From the NCBI GenBank assembly GCA_002238415.1, contig MPMI01000020.1:1-64000 (forward strand): 64,000 bases of DNA, in the 5' to 3' direction. The notes below the pieces were generated by a model. The model made no database searches. It was not told where the DNA came from and saw nothing but the letters and a program-made list of their open reading frames with translations. Positions within the stretch are counted from its first letter, which is position 1. The number at the start of each line of letters is the position of its first letter. The translations under genes were made by a program, and so were the position numbers. The DNA comes from Desulfurellaceae bacterium bin18. GTDB taxonomy: Bacteria > Desulfobacterota > Binatia > Bin18. This document shows, piece after piece, positions 1 through 8,874 of this stretch.

Positions 1-393
1 CCCAACGACCCTCAGGACCCCAACGACCCTCAGGACCCCAACGACCCTCAGGACCCCAACAACCCCAACAACCCCAACAACCCCAACAACCCCAACAATC
101 CCAACAATCCCAACGACCCTCAGGACCCCAACAACCCCAACGACCCGACCAAGCCGGATGATCCGACCAAGCCGGATGACCCCAACGACCCGACCAAGCC
201 GGATGATCCGACCAAGCCGGACGACCCGAATAATCTCAACGACGATAAGGACGAGGACGACGATAAGGACGAAAACGACGAGCCACAGGGGACGCACGAG
301 AAAGACGAGGACGACGAGGACGACGACAAGGACGAGGACGACGACAAGGACGAGGACGACGACAAGGACGAGGACGACGATAAGGACGAGGAC
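1..393 (+). repeat. Tandem low-complexity coding repeats upstream of vgrG
   Basis: Most units are 18 bp: CCCAACGACCCTCAGGAC (PNDPQD) from base 1, a run of 9-bp Asn-Asn-Pro units at about 55-110, GACCCGACCAAGCCGGAT units at about 142-222, then Asp/Lys/Glu 18-bp units at about 238-393. All keep the vgrG frame. Unit lengths that are multiples of 9 allow copy-number change without a frameshift. The repeats continue past the left edge of the window. Confidence 0.85.
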
Positions 394-3177
394 CGGAAAC
401 CGCCGGGTTGGATGCCATCACCGGACCCAAACGATCAACCGGACCCCGAGGAGCCGGATGACCCGAAACCACCGTGGGATCCGGGGGACCCGAAACCACC
501 GTGGCCGAACCCACCGCCGGACGACAATGACAATGAAGGAGACGATATGGACGACAGTAATGTGGTGCACGTGCCCGGGACTCCAACCTTGAGTTTGACT
601 ATCGGTTCGCTGGCTTCCAGTGAGCTGAAGGTCTATCGCGTGCGCGGGGAGGACGCGTTGTCCAAGCCGTTCCGCTATGAAATCGATCTGGTCCGCATCG
701 TCGGCACTAACTATGCCCAACTGGCGATCTCAGATGTTGTTGACCAGGAAGCCACACTCGAACTGACCTATGATGACCGACAGGGTATCGAGGTGACGAA
801 TGTAACGTCGCGAAAATACCACGGCATTATCACGGAGTTCAACGAACTGACCAATGGGGAACTGATGGGGCAGTATCATTACCGCCTGGTGATGGTGCCG
901 CGTCTGTCACGGCTTGCGCTCAACCGTCAAAGTCGGATTCACGCCACAGCCAGCCCTATGACACCGGCGGAGCTGATCGCGAATAAACTCAAGGCCGAAG
1001 GCGACGACTATGCCGGTGATGAAACGACGAAGTGGGAGACACTGGAAAATGATGCCTTCAGTGTCCCCCTCACGCCGGCACAGCTCCCCAGGCAAAACGT
1101 GTCCCATATCACACAGTATAACGAGAGCGACCTGGACTTCCTGAACCGCTTTTGTGAGCATTACGGTATCTATTACTTCTTTCACCACCACAAGACGACC
1201 GACAAAGAACACATCGTCTTCAGCAATAACAAGAGCAGCCTTGCCCAACTCAATACCCACAGGGCCCCGAGTGATACCGACCCGACTAGGACCGAAGTCA
1301 ACAAAGTCTGGCTGCTGAGACGCGATGAGGACCTCACCCCCTTTCTCGGCTCACAGGAAGTATTACGCGGGGAGAAGTATTACGCGGGAGAATTGCTGAA
1401 CTTTCAGCGAGTGTGCCGGCCGATGCCCAAGACAGTGCGGCTGGTTGACTACAATTATACGAGTGGGAACACCCTGGCAGTGGAAGCAACGGTCAGTGCT
1501 GCCGGGCGCGGAATACAGGTCGACCAGAGCACGCATTTCCTGAATAAGACCGAAGGGGACCGATTTGCCGAAATCCGTGCCGAAGAAATCAGGGTCGCCA
1601 AGGACTACTACATCGGACTGACGACCTCGAGTTTTGCGGCGCCCGGCAGGATCGTCAGAATGCTCGATAACTCAACAGTGGCTTATAACCCAACAGCGGC
1701 AGTGGCTTATAACCCAACAGTGGCTACGGATGATTACCAGGAATATCTGGTCACGCACTCGCAGTTTGAAATGACGTTGGCCGAACCGGGTGTCATGGAC
1801 CCCGAGGGCGGCGCGCTTCAGACGGTTTTTCTCAACACCATCAAGTGCATTGAGTATAGCGCGACTTCCGCCCCCACCTTTCGTCCGCGACGGGTCACAC
1901 CGGTTCCCAAACTGCCGGGCGTCTATACCGCGCATATTGACGCCGACAGCAGTCACCGTGCTGAGTTGGACGACACCGGGGCGTATAAAATTGACCACAC
2001 CTATGACAGCCGGGTGACGGTCTCGGCCGGCAAGCATTCCCGCGCCGTGCGTAAAGCCGAGCCGTATGCCGGCACGAACGCGGATCGGACGGTGGGAATG
2101 CACTTTCCGCTGAACAAGGGGACGGAAGTCCTGGTGAGCTATCGCAACGGCGACCCGGATCAGCCCATCATTACCGCGGCGGTCCCCAAAGGAACGGCGG
2201 AAAGTCCAGTCAATCAGACCAATCAGACGACCAACAAGATCGTCACGCACTCGGGGGCGTTGTTCGAGATTTACGACGACGCGCATGAGGCCGCGCGCCA
2301 GACACGGATTGCGCTCCGCTCAAGCGATGCCACGCATGGCAGCTACCTGCGGCTCGGGTCGTCCAACACCGCGCTGGAGACGGGTTACGATACCGCTTTG
2401 CAGTCCATCACCGCCAGAGATACCGGTATCTTTACCTATTCTCCTGACAATATCAACGAAACCGCCGAGGGAGACAAAAAGTCCCTGGCCGGCAAAACCT
2501 ATGCCCGCTCGGTACAGTCGCATATTTTGTCGGGCACGCGGATGGTCATCCACGCCGGGACCACCGCTGCCCCCTTCGCCACCCCAAGCGGCATGGGCGA
2601 CGACGACGCCCTTGTTGCAGCGAGTCGAGACCTGACACTCAAGGCGGGCCGCGATCTTCATGGGGAAATTGGTGGAGATCTCTTCTTAGATGTCTCGGGG
2701 AGTGCAGACGATACGGTGAGAGGGAACTTTATTTCTAAAATTCTGGGCTCGAAAACAACACTCATCGGTGGCGCTAAAACAGGTATGGTCGCGGGGGCCT
2801 CTACTAGCGGGGTCCTGGGAGCAAAGACCAGTCTAACCATAGGGCTGAAGACCAGTATTAACATTCTGGGGTCCCTCGCCTTGGATGTAGCGGCTGGACT
2901 GAAGCTTTCTCTAGGCGGGTTTGCCAAAATTGAAGGGCCATTTGTCGCCTCCATTGGTTATGGAGCGAAAGTCAGCAAGAAGCCAGAATCGCAGTTGAAT
3001 CTCTATACCCTCAAGGTGGAGAATATCGCGCTAGCCGAGGTAAAGCAGTCTTTCGCGGAGATGAAGAATACGCCGATCAAACTGACTACTGACGGGGTCA
3101 AGTTGGTGACGGGAGCGCTCAATCTTCAAACTATAGGCACAAAAATGATAACGAGCGGTCTACATATAAACCTGTAA
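1..3177 (+). CDS. vgrG: T6SS spike protein VgrG (TssI) with low-complexity N-terminal extension, 5' end outside the window
   Basis: VgrG trimers form the T6SS puncturing tip. From about position 547 the product reads like VgrG: an N-terminal gp27-like region, a gp5-like OB-fold near 1880-2260, then a beta-helix-like tail and a Gly-rich hydrophobic C-terminus. The same frame is open back to base 1 and encodes tandem PNDPQD, NNP, PTKPDD and DDDKDE repeats, then Pro/Trp-rich sequence. An ATG at 412 lies inside this extension. An ATG at 547 has a good Shine-Dalgarno (AAGGAG, about 536-541) and would give a normal 876-residue VgrG. So either VgrG carries a long disordered extension, or a repeat protein runs in frame into it. 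VgrG identity is firm; the true start is not settled. Confidence 0.85.
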   Translation, partial: PNDPQDPNDPQDPNDPQDPNNPNNPNNPNNPNNPNNPNDPQDPNNPNDPTKPDDPTKPDDPNDPTKPDDPTKPDDPNNLNDDKDEDDDKDENDEPQGTHEKDEDDEDDDKDEDDDKDEDDDKDEDDDKDEDRKPPGWMPSPDPNDQPDPEEPDDPKPPWDPGDPKPPWPNPPPDDNDNEGDDMDDSNVVHVPGTPTLSLTIGSLASSELKVYRVRGEDALSKPFRYEIDLVRIVGTNYAQLAISDVVDQEATLELTYDDRQGIEVTNVTSRKYHGIITEFNELTNGELMGQYHYRLVMVPRLSRLALNRQSRIHATASPMTPAELIANKLKAEGDDYAGDETTKWETLENDAFSVPLTPAQLPRQNVSHITQYNESDLDFLNRFCEHYGIYYFFHHHKTTDKEHIVFSNNKSSLAQLNTHRAPSDTDPTRTEVNKVWLLRRDEDLTPFLGSQEVLRGEKYYAGELLNFQRVCRPMPKTVRLVDYNYTSGNTLAVEATVSAAGRGIQVDQSTHFLNKTEGDRFAEIRAEEIRVAKDYYIGLTTSSFAAPGRIVRMLDNSTVAYNPTAAVAYNPTVATDDYQEYLVTHSQFEMTLAEPGVMDPEGGALQTVFLNTIKCIEYSATSAPTFRPRRVTPVPKLPGVYTAHIDADSSHRAELDDTGAYKIDHTYDSRVTVSAGKHSRAVRKAEPYAGTNADRTVGMHFPLNKGTEVLVSYRNGDPDQPIITAAVPKGTAESPVNQTNQTTNKIVTHSGALFEIYDDAHEAARQTRIALRSSDATHGSYLRLGSSNTALETGYDTALQSITARDTGIFTYSPDNINETAEGDKKSLAGKTYARSVQSHILSGTRMVIHAGTTAAPFATPSGMGDDDALVAASRDLTLKAGRDLHGEIGGDLFLDVSGSADDTVRGNFISKILGSKTTLIGGAKTGMVAGASTSGVLGAKTSLTIGLKTSINILGSLALDVAAGLKLSLGGFAKIEGPFVASIGYGAKVSKKPESQLNLYTLKVENIALAEVKQSFAEMKNTPIKLTTDGVKLVTGALNLQTIGTKMITSGLHINL
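1677..1724 (+). repeat. 24-bp tandem duplication inside vgrG
   Basis: Two adjacent 24-bp units (1677-1700 and 1701-1724) differ at one base and encode VAYNPTAA then VAYNPTVA. The duplication keeps the frame and lies in the gp27-like part of VgrG, ahead of the OB-fold. Confidence 0.8.
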
Positions 3178-3360
3178 CGATTTGATATGACGCGCGTCAT
3201 GCCCGGAATTTTCGGCATGTGCGCATGCAAGCCGGTCCGCTCCTGATTGGCCGGTTCGGCTGTCTCACAAATGTAAACGGACCGACACACCTCTTTAACA
3301 TCCTGCCGATAGGTCTTGTGAATCGCTGTGAGGACAAAATTCAGGGGCCTGGGCGTGAAG
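3178..3360. promoter_or_regulatory. vgrG-tssA intergenic region with 14-bp perfect palindrome
   Basis: This 183-bp gap is the longest between genes of the T6SS locus. ATGACGCGCGTCAT at 3187-3200 is a perfect palindrome ten bases after the vgrG stop and could be a dimer-binding site or part of a terminator. No convincing -35/-10 pair was found. Most other genes of the locus overlap or nearly touch, so a promoter for tssA onward could lie here; that is inference. Confidence 0.4.
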
Positions 3361-4566
3361 ATGTCTGCTGTGTCACCGCTTGAGATGCTGAGAGCCGTCG
3401 GAGCCGAACCTGTGGACGGCAATGCGTCGACGGGTCTGCTGATAACCGACCTGCCCGACTACACTGATATTACCGACGAAATCGCCCACCTCAATCTGAA
3501 CGGCAGACGCGCCGTCAACTGGCCCAATATAGTCACCAAGAGCGAAAGCATCCTGCGCACGCACAGCAAGAACCTGCGGGTCGCCTCCTACCTGGCTTAC
3601 GGCCTGTACGAGACCAATGGCCTGCGCGGCCTGGCCACCGGATTGGGCTTGATCGGCGACATGGTCGCCAATTTCTGGCCCGACCTCCAGCCGCCGCGGC
3701 CGCGAGGGCGGCTCATGGCCCTGGAGTGGCTGGCGGAAAACGTGCGAACCGTGCTGGAAAAGGACGACGGCCACGCCCCGGAAACGGTTGCCGATTGCAA
3801 AGCCGCGCTGTCCGAGGCCGAGTGGCTGCAAACCAATCTGACGGCCCAGTCGTCCGAGGCCGGCGACGCGGCCTGGCCCCTGCTCCCCGCGCTGAAGAGT
3901 CGTCTGGAGAAGGCGTACCAGGCAGAACAACAGGCTCGAGCCGAACACGTCCAGGCGGAGCCCGAAGCGCCGGTCGCCGGCAGTCCGAACCCCACGCCCT
4001 CCGCCTCCACGCTGGACATCCCGTCCAACCTGACCACACCCGCGGCGCGCGAGCGCTCGCTAGGGACCGTGCGGTCGTCGCTACTGCGCTTTGCGGCCAG
4101 CCTGCGCTCTGCGGATATTGCCGACCCGCGCGCCTATCTCCTCCAGCGGGCTGCCATCTGGCTGCCGCTACGCGTCCTTCCTCCGGCGGTCAATGGCGAG
4201 ACCGAACTGCCCGCTCCGTCCCGGGATGTGCAGGCCGCGATTGAGGCGGCTCTGACCGCGCAGGCATACGCCACCGTGGTGGGCCAGTGTGAAGACGCTT
4301 TATCAGACAGTCTGTTCTGGCTGGATGGGCACCGCCTCAGCGCGGAAGCGCTCAGCGCCCTGGGGCATACGGCCGCGGCGCAAGCGGTTCGGGCCGAAAC
4401 GCTTGCCCTGCTACACCGCCTGCCGGCCTTGGTCGAACTGAAATTCAACGACGGAACGCCGTTCGCCGACCCGGCCACGCGCCAATGGTTGAGTCTTATC
4501 GAGTCCTTTGAGTCGGCTAGGTCTGTTGAGTCTGACCCAACCAACCCGAAAACTCCAAACGCATAA
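3361..4566 (+). CDS. tssA: T6SS assembly protein TssA (ImpA_N, VasJ-type C-terminus)
   Basis: TssA caps and coordinates growth of the T6SS sheath and tube. The N-terminal half matches the ImpA_N domain (NWPNIVTKSESILRTHSKNL, then the GLATGLGLIGDMV region). The C-terminal part has the VasJ-like VELKFNDGTPFADPAT segment. I prefer ATG 3361 to the in-frame ATG 3328 because the family starts close to the SPLEMLRAVG segment. The last 25 or so residues (SFESARSVESDPTNPKT and flanks) are not family-like: they are encoded by the GAGTC-type repeat described elsewhere. tssB follows after 20 bp. Confidence 0.92.
   Translation: MSAVSPLEMLRAVGAEPVDGNASTGLLITDLPDYTDITDEIAHLNLNGRRAVNWPNIVTKSESILRTHSKNLRVASYLAYGLYETNGLRGLATGLGLIGDMVANFWPDLQPPRPRGRLMALEWLAENVRTVLEKDDGHAPETVADCKAALSEAEWLQTNLTAQSSEAGDAAWPLLPALKSRLEKAYQAEQQARAEHVQAEPEAPVAGSPNPTPSASTLDIPSNLTTPAARERSLGTVRSSLLRFAASLRSADIADPRAYLLQRAAIWLPLRVLPPAVNGETELPAPSRDVQAAIEAALTAQAYATVVGQCEDALSDSLFWLDGHRLSAEALSALGHTAAAQAVRAETLALLHRLPALVELKFNDGTPFADPATRQWLSLIESFESARSVESDPTNPKTPNA
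4488..4566 (+). repeat. GAGTC/GACTC element, copy A (C-terminus of tssA)
   Basis: Repeated TTGAGTC-like words (TTGAGTCTTATC, GAGTCCTTTGAGTC, TCTGTTGAGTCTGACCCAAC) end the tssA reading frame. The words recur in clpV, tssJ, the DUF3540 gene and the TPR gene. This copy is the least palindromic of the five. Confidence 0.75.
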
Positions 4567-4586
4567 CGAAGGGAGACGACTTTCGT

Positions 4587-5096
4587 ATGGCCAAAGAAAC
4601 ATCTGTCGCGCCGAAAGAACGGGTGAACATCCGCTTCAGCCCTGCCACCGGCGGGCTGACGGAAGATATTGAACTACCTTTCAAACAGGTCGTCATCGGT
4701 GAATTCAGAACAGCCGTCGACGAGACCCCGTTGGAAGACCGCTCCAGGATTGACATCAACAAGGATAATTTCAACAGCGTGATGACCGCCCAGAATCTGA
4801 AGCTGGATTTCAGCGTGGACGACATGCTGTCGGGCGAAGAGGATTCCTCGTTGCCGGTCTCCCTGCGCTTCTCCACGCTCAAGGACTTTGAGCCCGAGCA
4901 AGTGGTCAGAGGCGTGCCTGAGTTGCGCCAACTGCTGGAGCTGCGCAACGCCCTGCTGGCCTTGAAAGGGCCGATGGGCAATGTGCCGGCCTTTCGTAAG
5001 GCGGTCCAGAATATCCTGGACGACGAAGACTTGCGCAAGAAGCTTCTGGACGAGTTGGAGATCAACCAGGACGAACAGGACCAAGAATCCGAGTAA
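4587..5096 (+). CDS. tssB: T6SS contractile sheath small subunit TssB (VipA)
   Basis: TssB pairs with TssC to build the contractile sheath in the cytoplasm. The 169-residue product has the usual length. It contains the conserved ERVNIRF start, the ELPFKQVVIGEF-like strand region, the segment from INKDNFNSVM to LKLDFSVDD, and the C-terminal LRKKLLDELE helix that contacts TssC. A purine-rich GAAGGGAG lies upstream of ATG 4587. It sits 20 bp after tssA and 21 bp before tssC, the invariant tssB-tssC pairing. Nothing unusual was seen. Confidence 0.96.
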   Translation: MAKETSVAPKERVNIRFSPATGGLTEDIELPFKQVVIGEFRTAVDETPLEDRSRIDINKDNFNSVMTAQNLKLDFSVDDMLSGEEDSSLPVSLRFSTLKDFEPEQVVRGVPELRQLLELRNALLALKGPMGNVPAFRKAVQNILDDEDLRKKLLDELEINQDEQDQESE

Positions 5097-5117
5097 TCGG
5101 AGGAAAGAGACGGAACC

Positions 5118-6602
5118 ATGAGCGAGAGCACAGAACAACACGCTGCCGAGGCCACCGAGGCGACTGGAGGCGAGACCCTGCTTGAGCAGGTCATGCGTGA
5201 AACTAAAATTACCCCGAGTGACGAGTGGTATGCCCCGGCCCGCGACGGCATGGCGGCATTTTTTGCCGACTTGGTGAAAACCGCCAAACCGGGAGAGAAA
5301 GTTCACGCCTCGCGGATCGACAAGATGATCGCCGATATTGACACAAGGATATCCGGCCAGCTCGATCAGATTTTGCACGCCTCCGAGTTTCAGCGGCTCG
5401 AATCGTCCTGGCGCAGCCTGAAGTTTCTCATCGATCGCACCGATTTTCGTGAAAACAACAAAATCGAGATGCTGAACGTCTCAAAAGACGAACTGGCCGA
5501 CGATTTCGACGACGCGCCCGAAACCGTCAAATCCGGCCTGTACAAGCACGTCTATGTGGCCGAGTACGGTCAGCATGGCGGGGAGCCGGTCGCGTCAATT
5601 ATTGCCAACTACGAATTTGGAGCCTCAAGCCGCGACATGGGTCTGCTTCAGGAATTGGCCAGCGTGGCCAGTATGGCCCACGCGCCGGTGATTGCCTCGG
5701 TGTCGCCGAACATGTTCGACATTGAGGACTGGGCCGAGTTGGCCGGGCTCAAGGACCTGGCCTCGGTCTTTGAAGGCCCGCAATACACCAAATGGAATTC
5801 GTTTCGCGAATCCGAGAACGCGCGCTATGTCGGCCTGGCCCTGCCGCGTTTCATGCTGCGCGCGCCCTACCACCCCGAAAACAACCCGGTGCGGGCCTTT
5901 AACTATGAGGAAAACGCGACCAGCTCCTCGGCGAACTATCTCTGGGGGAACGCGGCCCTTGCGCTGGCCACGCGGCTCTCCGAGAGCTTTGCAAAATACC
6001 GCTGGGCGCCGAATATCATCGGCCCGCAGGGCGGTGGCGCGGTTGAGGACCTGCCTCTGCACCACTATGAGGCTATGGGCCAGCTTACCGCGAAACCGCC
6101 CATTGATGTCATGATTTCGGACCGCCGCGAGTTCGAGCTGGCCGAGCAGGGTTTTATTCCGCTGACCCTACGCAAGAACAGTGACAATGCCGCCTTCTTT
6201 TCGGCCAATTCGACCCAAAAGCCCAAGGTCTTTGCCGATACCGGGGAAGGCCGGGCGGCCCAGGCCAACTATAAGCTCAGCACCCAACTGCCGTCTATGT
6301 TTATCATCAACCGTCTGGCCCACTATATCAAAGTGCTCCAGCGCGAAAATATCGGCACCTGGAAAAGTCGCACCGAGCTGCAAGACGAACTCAACAACTG
6401 GATCCGCGCCTATGTCTCGGACCAGGAAAACCCATCCGCGGATGTCCGCAGCCGGCGGCCCCTGCGCAAGGCCCAGATTGAGGTTGAGGATGTTGAGGGC
6501 GAGGTCGGCTGGTATCGCGCCAAAATTCTGGTCCAGCCCCATTTCAAATATATGGGGGCGGATTTCACCCTGTCGCTCAGTAGCCGTCTGGAGACCACCT
6601 GA
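5118..6602 (+). CDS. tssC: T6SS contractile sheath large subunit TssC (VipB)
   Basis: TssC is the large sheath subunit. At 494 residues it has the normal length. Family hallmarks visible are the LESSWRSLKFLID segment, the SRDMGLLQELASVASMAHAP stretch, the NYLWGNAALALATRL region and the C-terminal VEVEG-like region ending in FTLSLSSRLE. AGGAAAG precedes ATG 5118. Its TGA stop overlaps the tssE start (ATGA-type junction at 6600-6605), which implies translational coupling. Confidence 0.97.
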   Translation: MSESTEQHAAEATEATGGETLLEQVMRETKITPSDEWYAPARDGMAAFFADLVKTAKPGEKVHASRIDKMIADIDTRISGQLDQILHASEFQRLESSWRSLKFLIDRTDFRENNKIEMLNVSKDELADDFDDAPETVKSGLYKHVYVAEYGQHGGEPVASIIANYEFGASSRDMGLLQELASVASMAHAPVIASVSPNMFDIEDWAELAGLKDLASVFEGPQYTKWNSFRESENARYVGLALPRFMLRAPYHPENNPVRAFNYEENATSSSANYLWGNAALALATRLSESFAKYRWAPNIIGPQGGGAVEDLPLHHYEAMGQLTAKPPIDVMISDRREFELAEQGFIPLTLRKNSDNAAFFSANSTQKPKVFADTGEGRAAQANYKLSTQLPSMFIINRLAHYIKVLQRENIGTWKSRTELQDELNNWIRAYVSDQENPSADVRSRRPLRKAQIEVEDVEGEVGWYRAKILVQPHFKYMGADFTLSLSSRLETT

Positions 6603-7108
6603 TGATGAGTCAACAGACCCTCAACCGCGCTGCCGATGGGGGTGCGGTTACTCATACGCGGGGAGGAAGGGTGCGCGCCAACAATACGGGTGCGCCGCCC
6701 CGGCCGGCCACATCCCTGTTCGAGCGGCTTATCGCCGCGCAGGAGGGACAGCCGTTCCACACCCCGAATCGCGAGGCGGCCATTGCGTCGATTATTCGGA
6801 ATCTCCACCTCAACCTGAACGGTCGGGCCGGCGGCGTTGAGACGCGCCCCGACTGGGGGCTTTCCGACTTTCAGGACCTTGCCCTGGGGAAGGCGCGGGT
6901 CGCCCCCCGCATCGCCCAGGAAATCAAGCGCCAGATCGAGACGTTTGAGCCCCGGCTGCGCCACGTCAGCGTCTACCACGAACCGGCGTCGGAACGGTTT
7001 ATGACGGCCAGCTTCCGCGTTCACGCCGAGTTGGTGTTTGCGAACGAAAGGTCGCCGCTGACGCTCGAAACACGCATTCACGCCAACGGCTCTGTCCGGG
7101 TCAGATAG
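6602..7108 (+). CDS. tssE: T6SS baseplate protein TssE (gp25-like)
   Basis: TssE is the T4 gp25-like baseplate protein that helps start sheath polymerisation. The 168-residue product has a variable 35-residue N-terminus, then SLFERL, the ASIIRNLHLNLNGRAG segment, and DWGLSDFQDL. This last segment matches the family's DYGLPD-type motif. ATG 6602 and ATG 6605 are both possible starts, and both overlap the tssC stop. tssF begins 4 bp later. Confidence 0.93.
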   Translation: MMSQQTLNRAADGGAVTHTRGGRVRANNTGAPPRPATSLFERLIAAQEGQPFHTPNREAAIASIIRNLHLNLNGRAGGVETRPDWGLSDFQDLALGKARVAPRIAQEIKRQIETFEPRLRHVSVYHEPASERFMTASFRVHAELVFANERSPLTLETRIHANGSVRVR

Positions 7109-7112
7109 CACG

Positions 7113-8873
7113 ATGACCTTCAACCGCTACTACCAGGAAGAGCTGAATTACCTGCGGGAGTTGGGCGCTGAATTCGCCCTCCGAAACACCAGCCTGGCTC
7201 CCTTTCTGAGCCACGAAAGTTTTGACCCGGATGTCGAACGGCTGCTGGAAGGCTTTGCTTTCCTCACCGGCCGGTTGCGACAAAAACTCGACGACGAACT
7301 GCCCGAGTTCAGCCAATCGCTGACGCAGCTCATCCTGCCCCAGATGCTGGCGCCGGTCCCGGCCAGGACGGTGGTGGAGTTCCACCCGATTGCCGAGGCC
7401 GGGCTGGCGCGCCGTACGGTCCCGCGCGGCACCCCGATTGCTTCGCGTCCGGTCCAGGGTCAGCGGTGCCGGTTTCGGACCTGCTATGATGTCAGGCTGA
7501 CACCGGCCAGGATTCTGGACGCCGGGGCCTCTACGCTGGGCCGACGGGGGCGCGTCCATCTGGAACTCCAACTGACACACGACGCGCAGTTTGCCGCTTT
7601 GGGCCTGGACCGCCTGCGGCTCTACCTCGCCCCGTGGCGGAGCGGTGCCCTAGCACGGTCGCTGTACTGCGCCTTGCGTACTCAGTGTCAGGGGGTGCAT
7701 GTCCAGGATGCTGCGGGGCACGGATTCTCTCTGCCAGCTGGCGCGGTTCGTCCCGTCGGTTTGCAGCCCGATGAGGCAGTCCTGGAATATCCCTCCAAGG
7801 CCGTGCCAGGGTATCGGCTGTTTCAGGAATACTTTGCTTTTCCCGATAAATTCATGTTCCTTGACATCTGCGGGCTGGAACAGACCGCGGAATTCAGCGG
7901 CGAGCGGCTGATCCTCCTGTTCGATCTGGAAGAACCTCTGGCCGACGGCCCGGGCTTGACGCCCGACCGCCTGCGCCTGAACGCTACACCGGTGGTCAAC
8001 CTGTTCGACGCCAACGCCGCCCCGGTTCGCATTGAACATCGCAAGGCCGCATACCGGGTGACCGCCCGGGACAGCGCTGGCAACCGCTATATGATCCACT
8101 CGGTGCAGCGTGTCACCGGCGAAACAAGCAGCGAGGGAGGCACGGTCAGCGAGTCCATTGAATATGCCCCGCTTGAATCCTTCGAGGTGCTCGGCCAGGT
8201 GGCCGACCAAGCCTGTTTTTCTCTGAACCGCAGCCTGAACCCCGTGAGCGGCGAGGTCGATACCCATATGACCTTTACCCGGATCGACGGCCTGCCTCAT
8301 CTGTCCGAGACCGAAACCGTGTCGATCACGGCGGCATGCACCAATGGGGCGACCGCTGCGGACATCCCGGCCGGCCATATTGACCAGCGGGTTGACGGGT
8401 CGCCAAATTTCGCCACTTTTCGTGATATTCAACCAATTCGGTCCGAGATACCCCCTCCGCTGGACGCGGCCCTGATGCGGCGCTTGATCGCCGGCATGGC
8501 CTGTAATTTCAGTTCGTTACTGGATGTCGAGGCGCTTCGGGCGCTCATGGCGACCTGTAATACCGGCATCCACGTCGATCATTGGGAACGTCAGCGTCAC
8601 GCCCAACTGTCCGAAGGGATGCAAGCGATTTCGGTCAAGCCGCTTGACTGGATTATTGCCGGTGTGCCGGTGCGCGGCTCGGACATCACTGTCACCGTAG
8701 ACGAGAGTCAGTTTGGCGGTATCGCGGATGCCTATCTCTTTTCGGTTGCCCTGGGAGCGCTGCTGGACGAACGGGCGGCAGTCAACACGGTGCATCGGCT
8801 GACCGTTGTTGCGCGTGGAGAGAACCGCCGCTTTCGCGGCACGGTCCGCCGCGGGCGAAAGGCAGTCCTGTAA
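7113..8873 (+). CDS. tssF: T6SS baseplate protein TssF (VasA/ImpG)
   Basis: TssF forms the baseplate wedge with TssG, TssE and TssK. The 586-residue product starts with the hallmark FNRYYQEELNYLRELGAEFA. It continues with DPDVERLLEGFAFLTGRLRQ and LPEFSQSLTQLILPQ, all typical of VasA/ImpG. Its length is normal. No strong ribosome-binding site is visible, and the gene follows tssE by 4 bp, so coupled translation is likely. Its TAA stop is one base from tssG. Confidence 0.97.
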   Translation: MTFNRYYQEELNYLRELGAEFALRNTSLAPFLSHESFDPDVERLLEGFAFLTGRLRQKLDDELPEFSQSLTQLILPQMLAPVPARTVVEFHPIAEAGLARRTVPRGTPIASRPVQGQRCRFRTCYDVRLTPARILDAGASTLGRRGRVHLELQLTHDAQFAALGLDRLRLYLAPWRSGALARSLYCALRTQCQGVHVQDAAGHGFSLPAGAVRPVGLQPDEAVLEYPSKAVPGYRLFQEYFAFPDKFMFLDICGLEQTAEFSGERLILLFDLEEPLADGPGLTPDRLRLNATPVVNLFDANAAPVRIEHRKAAYRVTARDSAGNRYMIHSVQRVTGETSSEGGTVSESIEYAPLESFEVLGQVADQACFSLNRSLNPVSGEVDTHMTFTRIDGLPHLSETETVSITAACTNGATAADIPAGHIDQRVDGSPNFATFRDIQPIRSEIPPPLDAALMRRLIAGMACNFSSLLDVEALRALMATCNTGIHVDHWERQRHAQLSEGMQAISVKPLDWIIAGVPVRGSDITVTVDESQFGGIADAYLFSVALGALLDERAAVNTVHRLTVVARGENRRFRGTVRRGRKAVL

Positions 8874-8874
8874 C

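Noticed and set aside
120-592. Ser-rich and Arg/Thr-rich ORFs in other frames of the low-complexity region
   Set aside because: They are alternative-frame readings of the tandem repeats. Only the frame continuous with vgrG gives a regular acidic/Pro repeat joined to a known domain.
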